From the NCBI GenBank assembly GCA_030527765.1, contig JAUNAE010000046.1, positions 1-15,531 on the forward strand: DNA of 15,531 bases. Reading direction: 5' to 3'. This document shows, piece by piece, positions 6,307 through 13,476 of the stretch. The DNA comes from Eubacteriales bacterium (GTDB taxonomy: Bacteria; Bacillota_A; Clostridia; Lachnospirales; Lachnospiraceae). Position 1 is the first letter of the stretch. Every line of letters starts with the position of its first letter. The position numbers and the translations under genes are program-made. The notes under the pieces are model-generated. The model ran no database searches, was not told where the DNA came from, and saw only the letters and a list, made by a program, of their open reading frames with translations.

Positions 6307-8487
6307 CTATTTTTTCATTACTTCCAATAAAACCACTGCAGCTTCCAGCTCTTCCATTCCTTCCAGAAGAATTTTTTTTGAAATCTTTTCTGATATAGGG
6401 TTTACCGATACGTGCTCTACCGACATATGCTTTACTGACAAATGGTTTACTGATACATGCTCTGATGCGTATACTTTTTTGATTTGAAATTCTTTCCCGT
6501 CCTCGAAATCTTTAGTATTCTTTACGATATCAGCATCGTTCATTTCCAATTGAACAGTGGCAGGATGGTCATAAAACGTATGGACAATCAACAGAATTTT
6601 GTCATCATATGTAAATGTGACTGCCTGCCATCCTGTCAGATGGGCATATGCCGCTCCTGTCTTTCCATACCAGGCAATTTTTCCATTCTTTATGATCGGC
6701 GCACACTCCCGATAAAACTGAATACCGGAATCAACGATCTTCCACTGCCATTCTTCCAGTTCTGTCACATCCCCGGACAGACACATTCTTCCGAGAAATG
6801 TATTTGCCATTGTGTAAAACAGTCTTTTTTCGTCGTCTGTTTTTCTCAGTACTGCCCAGATTTGGCTTTGGGCTGCGGGAACTGCACGCAGAACGTTTGC
6901 TGCGATCTTTGGAATGGAAATGCATTCGTGTGCGTCCGAGATCGAGGACATTTCTGTCAGAGCCAGCATCGCCGGATCCAGCCTGTGTCCTCCGGAAGCA
7001 CAGTTCTCGATCACGATATCCGGACACTCTTTCCGGATGTTTGCAAAGAGTGCATGACTTGCCAGTACCTGCTTCCGAAGTCCTTCTCCAAGTGATCGAT
7101 CCCCATCGCAGCCGATACCGATGTTATCGTTATAATCCACTTTGATGTATCCGAATCCCTGCTCTTTCAAAAAGCGGATCACCTTCTGTTCCAGATAGGA
7201 CATGACTTCTTTTTTTCTCAAATCAAGAAAACGGCGGCGTTCTGTGGTGATTGGATACCCGTCTCTTGTCAGAAGATACTCTGTCTTTTGATAAATCTGT
7301 GATTTGGGTCCTGCATTTTCCATCTCAAACCAGATTCCCGGAATCATGCCGTGGGCACGAATATCGTCTGCTACTTTTTTGATTCCCTCGGGGAAAAGTT
7401 TCTTATTCGGAACCCAATCTCCCATATTGGTCTCCCAGTTTAATTCTTCATCTGCATACCACCCGGCATCTATCACGCAATATCGAACATGTTTTCCCTG
7501 TAATTTTTCTACGATACGATGGAGATTTTCTGCGGAAGGATTTCCCCAGGTCGTGCAAAATTCGTTGAAAATAATCGGAAGTTCTTCCGCCGCTCTGATG
7601 TTCCGGCGCTGTGCATCGATCATGCGATTGCAAAGATCATCCAGAGTTCCTTTGCATACTGTGAGAATCGCCCATGGTGTCTGAAGTACTTCTCCGGGTG
7701 CCAATTGTTTCATCCAATGACCGAACTCCCGATCTGCCAGTCCACCGGAAATTGCCGGAAGTCCATCTTCGCTGAACAGCTCCATCTGCCAGGATCCGGA
7801 CCATCCAATCATCGCTCCCATCACACATTGATTCGCTGTATCTTCCACTGCCATCCACGGAAAAAACTCTCGAACCGGCATGGTTCCGACCTGTCCGAAG
7901 CGTACATTCTGCATTCCGGTTCTCTGCCAGGAGGGTTCCATTTGCAGATCCAGAAGATTTGTTTTTTCCAGTCTACCTTCTTCGCTCCATCGGGAACGAA
8001 GGCGATACAACTGATAGTCTCCAATACCATTTCGCTTCTTTAATGGGAATAGCGGTGCTGCAGAAAAACTTCCCAGCATTTCCACGTCCACCGGTTCAGA
8101 TGTAGTGTTCTGCACATTCACCCAAAGCCGAACGGCCGGTTCTGTCTTTCTGAATGTCAGAATATGTTCTGCCTTGATTTTTTCATTTTTCAGAACAGTA
8201 ATTATCCGTGTCTCATCGTCCAGAATCTCCTGATAATGGTTTTCCAACCGAAGGGTTTGGGATGATTCACTGCGGCGCATACTCCGTCCATTGGAAAAAT
8301 TCCCTGCAATTCTATCCGAAGTCAGTTTCACCTGTACAAAGGATTCCGGGGCATCTTCTTCCTTACATGTCAGTTCAGGCTCCAGATTTGCCGGAATCAT
8401 TGTGAAGCCGATTCGATCGATTTCTGTATCTCGAAGATACACACACAGCATATCTCCCACTCTGTATTTTTTCCAAACTTCTTTCAT
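6307..8487 (-). CDS. GH36 alpha-galactosidase-type glycoside hydrolase
   Basis: A 726-residue clan GH-D enzyme, expected to remove terminal alpha-linked galactose (or N-acetylgalactosamine) in the cytoplasm; there is no signal peptide. It has the usual GH36 plan: an N-terminal beta-supersandwich (about 1-290), a TIM barrel (about 300-620) and a C-terminal beta domain. The nucleophile is Asp451 in GYIKVDYN and the acid/base is Asp518 in SISDAHE; ENCASGGHR (494-502) matches the conserved substrate-binding loop. That loop has His where raffinose-type enzymes carry a third Gly (SGGGR), and the acid/base motif is SDAHE in place of SDxTD, so it belongs to a divergent subgroup. Residues 676-700 are a run of five near-identical pentapeptides (consensus xHxSV) encoded by 15-bp DNA repeats. 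AGGTGA precedes the ATG at good spacing. It follows the regulator gene by 109 nt and is closed by a terminator. Confidence 0.9.
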   Translation of the reverse strand: MKEVWKKYRVGDMLCVYLRDTEIDRIGFTMIPANLEPELTCKEEDAPESFVQVKLTSDRIAGNFSNGRSMRRSESSQTLRLENHYQEILDDETRIITVLKNEKIKAEHILTFRKTEPAVRLWVNVQNTTSEPVDVEMLGSFSAAPLFPLKKRNGIGDYQLYRLRSRWSEEGRLEKTNLLDLQMEPSWQRTGMQNVRFGQVGTMPVREFFPWMAVEDTANQCVMGAMIGWSGSWQMELFSEDGLPAISGGLADREFGHWMKQLAPGEVLQTPWAILTVCKGTLDDLCNRMIDAQRRNIRAAEELPIIFNEFCTTWGNPSAENLHRIVEKLQGKHVRYCVIDAGWYADEELNWETNMGDWVPNKKLFPEGIKKVADDIRAHGMIPGIWFEMENAGPKSQIYQKTEYLLTRDGYPITTERRRFLDLRKKEVMSYLEQKVIRFLKEQGFGYIKVDYNDNIGIGCDGDRSLGEGLRKQVLASHALFANIRKECPDIVIENCASGGHRLDPAMLALTEMSSISDAHECISIPKIAANVLRAVPAAQSQIWAVLRKTDDEKRLFYTMANTFLGRMCLSGDVTELEEWQWKIVDSGIQFYRECAPIIKNGKIAWYGKTGAAYAHLTGWQAVTFTYDDKILLIVHTFYDHPATVQLEMNDADIVKNTKDFEDGKEFQIKKVYASEHVSVNHLSVKHMSVEHVSVNPISEKISKKILLEGMEELEAAVVLLEVMKK
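6388..6462 (-). repeat. Five-unit 15-bp in-frame minisatellite within the GH36 gene
   Basis: Read on the minus strand, five consecutive 15-nt units encode EHVSV, NHLSV, KHMSV, EHVSV and NPISE. The first four match closely (x-CAY-xTx-TCR-GTA) and the fifth is degenerate. Unit length is a multiple of three, so unit gain or loss would keep the reading frame. The stretch lies in the C-terminal beta domain, away from the catalytic residues. Confidence 0.85.
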
Positions 8488-8517
8488 TCGCTTTCACCTG
8501 TTTTCCACAATCGAAGA

Positions 8518-8535
8518 TCCGTTTATACCGTTTAT
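8518..8535 (-). repeat. Tandem 9-bp direct repeat upstream of the GH36 gene
   Basis: On the minus strand the sequence ATAAACGGT is followed by ATAAACGGA, directly repeated. It contains a TATAAA hexamer that resembles a -10 element, and lies about 30-50 nt before the GH36 start, in the 109-nt gap after the regulator gene. No good -35 hexamer is placed correctly (TTGTGT at an 18-nt spacing is the nearest), so this is at most a weak internal promoter or regulator site. Confidence 0.3.
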
Positions 8536-8596
8536 TTCATTGTCTACACAATCTTTTGATCGATATTAGACGAGCTTTCCTTTCTATCCTTCTCCG

Positions 8597-9769
8597 CTAC
8601 CGTCGCACATCGGTTGGTTTCATTCCGGTCAGTTTCTTGAACACAATATAAAAATAATTGTAGCTTGTGAATCCTACTTTTTCACTGAGCTGACTTCCTT
8701 TTTCGTTGGTGGTCTGCAGCAGTTCTTTTGCTTTTTCCACCCGAAGCTCGTTCAGATAATCTGCGTAACTCTTCCCCATTTCTTTCTTAAAATTCCGTCC
8801 CAGATATGCAGCATTCATCCCCATCTCTTCTGCAAGTGTCTGAAGGGAAAGTCCCGCATCCATATAGTTTTCCAGTGTATGTTCGATGACATATTTTACC
8901 GCTTTGCTCTGGCTTTTCGGAGACTCTTTTTCCTGAGAATTTTGATGAATCTGCTCCATTGCACTTAAATAGGATTTCCTCAGTTCTCTCCAGGATCCTG
9001 CAGCACATCCCATGGAAATTTTTACTTTTAGTCCAAGAGTATCTGCAATTTTTTCTCTGCAGTGATCGAGAATATCCTCTGCTTCTTCCTTTTCTTCCTC
9101 CGTGTCCGCATAAAATAACAGACAAATATTTCCGTAGTTATCCTGAAACAATAGATCTTCCTTATGTTTCTCCAGAATACGCTCACAACACCGGTAAGCC
9201 ATGAATGCTTCCTGATCAGAATATTGACAGGACAGTACTGCAATATACATGGTTCCTTTCAAGAAACTTCTGGAAAAGAAATCCTGTTTTTCCCGTATTT
9301 CCATTGGTGAAATACTGTTTTGCAGCAAACGGTTTACAAAGTACATTTTGGAGAGTTTGAGATCTTCTTCATTGTCCAGCTGGGAAAGGACTTCATCTTC
9401 CAGAGCATCGATAATTTCTTCGATTACTCGAATGATTTCCTGTCTTCCGAGCGGTTTTTTCAGATAATCCACTGCTCCGTTTTTCATGGCAGTGCGCACA
9501 TATTCAAAGTCGTCGTACCCGCTCAGCACAACCACCTTGCACTCTTCTTTTCTCCTGTGTACTTTTTCGATCAGTTCCAGACCGTCCATAACAGGCATAC
9601 GGATATCTGTGATCATAATCTCCGGTTGCTGCTTCTCCATGAGATTCAGCGCCTCTTCCCCGTTTTCTGCAGTTCCGCAAATTCGGATATTATATTTTTC
9701 CCAGTCCAGCATATGAGAAATACTGTCCAGAATCTGCGGTTCGTCATCAGCAAGAATCATTTTATACAT
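8597..9769 (-). CDS. YesN-type response regulator with AraC DNA-binding domain
   Basis: A 390-residue transcription regulator paired with the adjacent kinase. The receiver domain (1-125) shows the acidic pair Asp8-Asp9, phospho-acceptor Asp55 (ITDIRMP), Ser83 and Lys105 (KKP). A linker of about 160 residues follows, and the C-terminus is a two-helix-turn-helix AraC domain (about 290-390) with the typical SEKVGFTSYNYFYIVFKKLTGMKP signature shortened here to its key residues Gly366, Phe367 and Tyr373. AGGAGAG lies 9 nt before the ATG, and 35 nt separate it from the kinase gene. By family it should bind upstream of the transporter operon and activate it when phosphorylated. Its position between transporter and enzyme genes suggests it controls this locus. 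Confidence 0.93.
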   Translation of the reverse strand: MYKMILADDEPQILDSISHMLDWEKYNIRICGTAENGEEALNLMEKQQPEIMITDIRMPVMDGLELIEKVHRRKEECKVVVLSGYDDFEYVRTAMKNGAVDYLKKPLGRQEIIRVIEEIIDALEDEVLSQLDNEEDLKLSKMYFVNRLLQNSISPMEIREKQDFFSRSFLKGTMYIAVLSCQYSDQEAFMAYRCCERILEKHKEDLLFQDNYGNICLLFYADTEEEKEEAEDILDHCREKIADTLGLKVKISMGCAAGSWRELRKSYLSAMEQIHQNSQEKESPKSQSKAVKYVIEHTLENYMDAGLSLQTLAEEMGMNAAYLGRNFKKEMGKSYADYLNELRVEKAKELLQTTNEKGSQLSEKVGFTSYNYFYIVFKKLTGMKPTDVRR

Positions 9770-9804
9770 ATCTATTTCTCTCCTAAATACAGGCTGCGTT
9801 CAAA

Positions 9805-11607
9805 CTATACCAGTTGGCTCATCTCTTCAATCTGCATCGCCGGGAAGGTCAGTTTCACTGCCGTTCCCATATTGTAAATACTGGAAATTTCCAGTCCATA
9901 CTCTTCTCCAAATAACAGTTTAATTCTCTGATCGACATTCCGTATTCCGATGTTTGTACCCTCTTCTGCCCGTTCTTTCTCCGGTTCCTGTGCCGAAATC
10001 GACTGACAAATCTGCTCCAGTTTTTCCGGTGGAATTCCGTTTCCATTGTCGTAGACCGTGATTTCCAGCCGTTTCTCTTCCTTCACTTTTGCAGTCACAC
10101 CCACAAGTCCGGAATTCTTTTTTCCAAAGAATGCGTGGCGTATGACATTCTCTACCACCGGCTGAAGCACAAGTTTTGGCACTGCAAGATCCAGGCACTC
10201 CGGCTCGATTTGGAAGCTGATATCCAGCTTGTCTTTGTACCGGTAGGACTGCAGTTTCAGATAGGTATTGATATAATCCAGTTCCTCTTCCAGGAGTACA
10301 ATTTTGTCCTTTGTTCTCGTACTCCATCGAAACAGATCCGCCAAAAGCAGAAGCATCTCTGCAGTTGTCTCATCCCCCTGCTCCATGGCATTTGCCTTGA
10401 TACTCTCCAAAGTATTGTACAGAAAATGAGGATCAATCTGCATTTGCAGAGCATTTAATTCCGCATTTTTTTGAGCAAGTGCCGCTCGATACGCACGATC
10501 AATATATAGATCCAGCTTCTCACACATCTCATTGAAGGACTTGCTGAGAACTCCGATTTCATCCTCTGAATCTACCGGAACACGAACATCCAGCTGTCCT
10601 TCTTCTACTTCATTCATAAATTTCAAGAGCCTCTGAACTCGTTTTCTGTAGACGTAAATGACCGCCCATTCGATGACGGTAATGAGGCCGATTGCCAGAA
10701 TAATAACGGAAGCCATTAAGTATTTGACAGACGTCAAATCCTCGTATATTTCCTGTTTGGTCAGAAGGTAATAGGCTTTCATTTCCGAAGTACTGACGTT
10801 TTTTTCCGCACAGTAAAGGCCTGTTTCTCCTGCAATTTTCTTCTGAAACTGTTCATCATATTCCGTATCTCCTGCATAGGCAAGTTCATCTGTAGAAAAG
10901 AGAATCTCTCCTTCTGAATTGGTAAGATAAAGATTTCCTTTTACATTTTCTTCGTGAAATCCCATGGCCTCATAGAAAGTTTCCGTAGGGATATTCATCA
11001 TAAAAATCCCCAATAATTCTTTCTTCGGATATCTGGATGCATCATAAATCTTTCCCAGGAACGCAACAACAGGACCCCTCTGTTTAATGGTATAAACGGA
11101 CGGATCCATATGATATGCCGCAATCATTTTGTCGGAAGCGACAAACTTTGAAATTGTTTCATTCCCCCAGAAATCATAACTCGGACTGACTTCGGAATAT
11201 CCGGTCTCACTGTAGGAAAACACTCCTCCCGCAACCGACAAAATCACAATATCACTGATCTCACGGTCCGCAGAACTGACCCCTGCAAAAAATACATTCA
11301 TGGACTGAATCTTATCAAACGAATACATTTCATCCGGATTTTGTTTCATCTTTGCCATCACATCGGAGATTTCTCCGCTGTGAATATAATTCGACAGTCC
11401 ATAGATTCGATTGTATTTATTCGCAGAAAAATCTGCCAGTTTTTCCACCCGGACATCTCCCAGAGACGTCGCCTTTGTGTAAAGAATTTTGGAAAATCTG
11501 CTCGTTGCGAAGGCGCAGATTCCAAGAATCGTGAGGATCAGTACGATCTCAAAGATTGCCGAAATCTTCCAGAAAATACTGACCTCACGCAATTTTTTCA
11601 GGCGCAT
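9805..11607 (-). CDS. YesM-type membrane sensor histidine kinase
   Basis: A 600-residue sensor kinase of the LytS/YesM (His_kinase) class. Transmembrane segment 1 spans about 12-36, an extracellular Cache-like sensor region covers about 38-295, and transmembrane segment 2 is about 296-320. A HAMP linker (about 321-372) leads to the phospho-acceptor His394 in the diagnostic IDPHFLYN box. The ATPase part carries the N box (QPVVENVIRH, Asn487), the DNGNGIP loop (520-526) and GTNIGIRN (550-557). It should sense an extracellular or membrane-proximal cue, perhaps a sugar or the loaded binding protein, and phosphorylate the AraC regulator encoded next. A G-rich leader (GGGGGCGAGGGG) with an unusually close Shine-Dalgarno precedes the ATG. 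Eighty-three nt separate it from the permease gene, and that gap holds a perfect hairpin without a T tract. Confidence 0.93.
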   Translation of the reverse strand: MRLKKLREVSIFWKISAIFEIVLILTILGICAFATSRFSKILYTKATSLGDVRVEKLADFSANKYNRIYGLSNYIHSGEISDVMAKMKQNPDEMYSFDKIQSMNVFFAGVSSADREISDIVILSVAGGVFSYSETGYSEVSPSYDFWGNETISKFVASDKMIAAYHMDPSVYTIKQRGPVVAFLGKIYDASRYPKKELLGIFMMNIPTETFYEAMGFHEENVKGNLYLTNSEGEILFSTDELAYAGDTEYDEQFQKKIAGETGLYCAEKNVSTSEMKAYYLLTKQEIYEDLTSVKYLMASVIILAIGLITVIEWAVIYVYRKRVQRLLKFMNEVEEGQLDVRVPVDSEDEIGVLSKSFNEMCEKLDLYIDRAYRAALAQKNAELNALQMQIDPHFLYNTLESIKANAMEQGDETTAEMLLLLADLFRWSTRTKDKIVLLEEELDYINTYLKLQSYRYKDKLDISFQIEPECLDLAVPKLVLQPVVENVIRHAFFGKKNSGLVGVTAKVKEEKRLEITVYDNGNGIPPEKLEQICQSISAQEPEKERAEEGTNIGIRNVDQRIKLLFGEEYGLEISSIYNMGTAVKLTFPAMQIEEMSQLV

Positions 11608-11631
11608 ACACCCCTCGCCCCCTTTTGCTGC

Positions 11632-11655
11632 TGAAGAGAACCCCCATTCTCTTCA
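11632..11655 (-). other. Perfect 9-bp hairpin between permease and kinase genes
   Basis: TGAAGAGAA and TTCTCTTCA pair perfectly around a 6-nt loop (TGGGGG on the minus-strand RNA). No T tract follows, so it is not an ordinary terminator. Its place, between high-demand transporter genes and the low-demand kinase gene, fits an mRNA processing or stabilising element, which is an inference. Confidence 0.5.
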
Positions 11656-11690
11656 CGGCATAACCAAATTACCTTCTTCTCATTTCTGTG

Positions 11691-12527
11691 TTATCCCTTC
11701 ACTGCTCCCGCAATCAGGCCTTCTACGAACTGCTTCTGTGCACACAGGTACAGGATGATGATCGGCAGTGTTGCAAACATAACATACGCAAACACCGTTC
11801 CCCAGTCCGTGGAATAAGAACCGATTGCCGTATAAATACCTACCGTGATGGTCTTGACCTGGCCAATCAGAAGCGGTGTAAGGAAATCATTCCACATGGA
11901 CACACCGATAAAAATAATTACGGTCGTTGTACACGGCTTCACCAGTGGAAAAATAATCTTCGAAAAGATGGTAAGCTGTCCGGCTCCGTCCATGATCGCC
12001 GCCTCTTCCAGTTCCATTGGAACGGATTTGATAAATCCGAAATACATGAACACCGAGAAAGACACACTCCCCGATGCAAACACCAGAATCAATCCCGGAA
12101 GATTGCCGATAATTCCCACATTTTTGAACATTGTTACAAGGGGTACATATACAATGACGTAAGGTACCATAAGTCCGAGCAGAAAATAGATGTACAAAAA
12201 AGATGACAGTTTCGATCTGGTTCTTGCCACATAATATCCCGCCATTGACGAAACCAGAATGCAGATGACCGTTCCAAAGAACGTGATGCTGATGGAATTC
12301 ATATACATCTTCACAATACTGACATTGGGATTTCTGAGAACTCCAATGATGTTATCCAGAATAAAAGGTCTCGGAAATGTCAGAGGAGATTCGGAAATCA
12401 TCGCTGTCGGCTTAAAAATATTTATTGCCGTGATATAGAGCGGTCCTGATACAAGGATTGTGCAGATCACAAGAAATAAGATACTCACCCAGTGCAGACC
12501 CTTCGATACAGAATTCTTTACCTTCAT
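11691..12527 (-). CDS. CUT1 ABC sugar transporter permease (MalG/YcjP-like)
   Basis: A 278-residue inner-membrane permease with about six transmembrane segments. The cytoplasmic EAA loop that docks the ATPase is clear at about 172-198: ELEEAAIMDGAG followed by IFSKIIFPLVKP. Together with the other permease it forms the channel for an oligosaccharide. ATG at 12527 is preferred over the ATG at 12533, because GGAGGG lies 6 nt before the former and directly abuts the latter. The chosen start is 2 nt past the stop of the partner permease gene, and its Shine-Dalgarno sits inside that gene's final GAG-GGA codons, indicating tight coupling. No ATPase gene is present in the window, as is usual for CUT1 systems that share an MsmK/MsmX-type ATPase. 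Confidence 0.92.
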   Translation of the reverse strand: MKVKNSVSKGLHWVSILFLVICTILVSGPLYITAINIFKPTAMISESPLTFPRPFILDNIIGVLRNPNVSIVKMYMNSISITFFGTVICILVSSMAGYYVARTRSKLSSFLYIYFLLGLMVPYVIVYVPLVTMFKNVGIIGNLPGLILVFASGSVSFSVFMYFGFIKSVPMELEEAAIMDGAGQLTIFSKIIFPLVKPCTTTVIIFIGVSMWNDFLTPLLIGQVKTITVGIYTAIGSYSTDWGTVFAYVMFATLPIIILYLCAQKQFVEGLIAGAVKG

Positions 12528-12529
12528 CC

Positions 12530-13387
12530 TCATCCCTCCAGTCTTTCCGAAATCTTAATCTGCAGAATGGAAATCGCTGCGATAATTACGAACAAAAATA
12601 CGGCAATTGCGGAGGAATAGCCAAGCATGTTATTGCCAAACGCCTGTGTGACGATGTTGTAGGTAATGGTCTCTGTAGAGTAGCCCGGGCCGCCATTTGT
12701 TAATACCTTTACAATATCATATTGTCGCATTTCTGTCATGATACTTAAGATCACTGCGATGGTAATTCCCGGAATAATCATGGGAAGCGTCACATAACGG
12801 AACTTCTGCCAGCTGCTGCCTCCATCGATCATGCAGGATTCGTACAATTCTGTCGGCACCGTCTGGATGGATGCCAGATACAACACAATATAAAAGCCCA
12901 GAGTCCTCCATATCTCTACAATGCAGATACTCGTAATTGCATTCCTGGTATTTCCGATGTAATCGTTCACCAGGTTTCCCAGACCTACCATATCCAGAAT
13001 ACTGTTCAGCACTCCGGTGTAAGAAAGAATAGACAGCCATATGAATGAAATAGCAACGGTACTAAGAATATACGGGAGAAAAAACAGACTCCTTGATACC
13101 GCCGCCATCTTACTTTGTTTATTCAGCAAAATGGCAAAGAATAATCCAAAAATATTCACACTCAGACTTACGGTCACCGTAATCTTCAGTGTCACGAGAA
13201 TCGCGTTTCCCAGACGGACATCACTGAGCATATTTCGATAATTTGCAAGTCCGATAAAATGATAGTCCGAGGCAATTCCGTTCCAATTGGTCAGGCTCAG
13301 ATAAAACGCTCCACCGATTGGCAGGATCATCAGGGCTGTATACAGAACAAACGCAGGCAAAACGAACAATTTCGATTTCTTTTTCAT
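12530..13387 (-). CDS. CUT1 ABC sugar transporter permease (MalF/UgpA-like)
   Basis: A 285-residue inner-membrane permease. A first transmembrane segment near 8-30 precedes the family-typical periplasmic SLTNWNG motif, and about five more segments follow. The EAA loop is at about 180-207 (ELYESCMIDGGSS then FRYVTLPMIIPG). ATG at 13387 is favoured: AAGGAG is 6 nt upstream of it but touches the alternative ATG at 13393. It pairs with the permease encoded directly downstream. An attenuator-like hairpin in the 89-nt gap before it should make its expression lower than that of the binding protein. Confidence 0.93.
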   Translation of the reverse strand: MKKKSKLFVLPAFVLYTALMILPIGGAFYLSLTNWNGIASDYHFIGLANYRNMLSDVRLGNAILVTLKITVTVSLSVNIFGLFFAILLNKQSKMAAVSRSLFFLPYILSTVAISFIWLSILSYTGVLNSILDMVGLGNLVNDYIGNTRNAITSICIVEIWRTLGFYIVLYLASIQTVPTELYESCMIDGGSSWQKFRYVTLPMIIPGITIAVILSIMTEMRQYDIVKVLTNGGPGYSTETITYNIVTQAFGNNMLGYSSAIAVFLFVIIAAISILQIKISERLEG

Positions 13388-13400
13388 AGGCATCTCCTTG

Positions 13401-13447
13401 TTGTAAAAATGCGATTTGAACCCTTCGATCCAAATCGCATTCTACAA
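13401..13447 (-). terminator. Attenuator hairpin between binding-protein and permease genes
   Basis: A perfect 10-bp stem (ATGCGATTTG/CAAATCGCAT, 409-418 with 431-440 in the 13,000s) encloses a 12-nt loop. An outer TTGTA/TACAA pair extends it after a short interior bulge. On the minus strand a run of five T follows the inner stem, just before the permease ribosome binding site. This is the standard layout for partial termination that makes binding protein more abundant than permease. It could also protect the 3' end of the upstream message. Confidence 0.75.
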
Positions 13448-13476
13448 ACTATCTTTGTTATCCCTGTGCGCCGGGA

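Noticed and set aside
9320..9877. A 185-codon plus-strand frame opposite the regulator and the end of the kinase
   Set aside because: It runs across two genes on the other strand and has no motif.
11688..12206. A 172-codon plus-strand frame opposite the second permease
   Set aside because: His/Lys/Arg-rich mirror of membrane-segment codons; the minus-strand permease with an EAA loop is certain.
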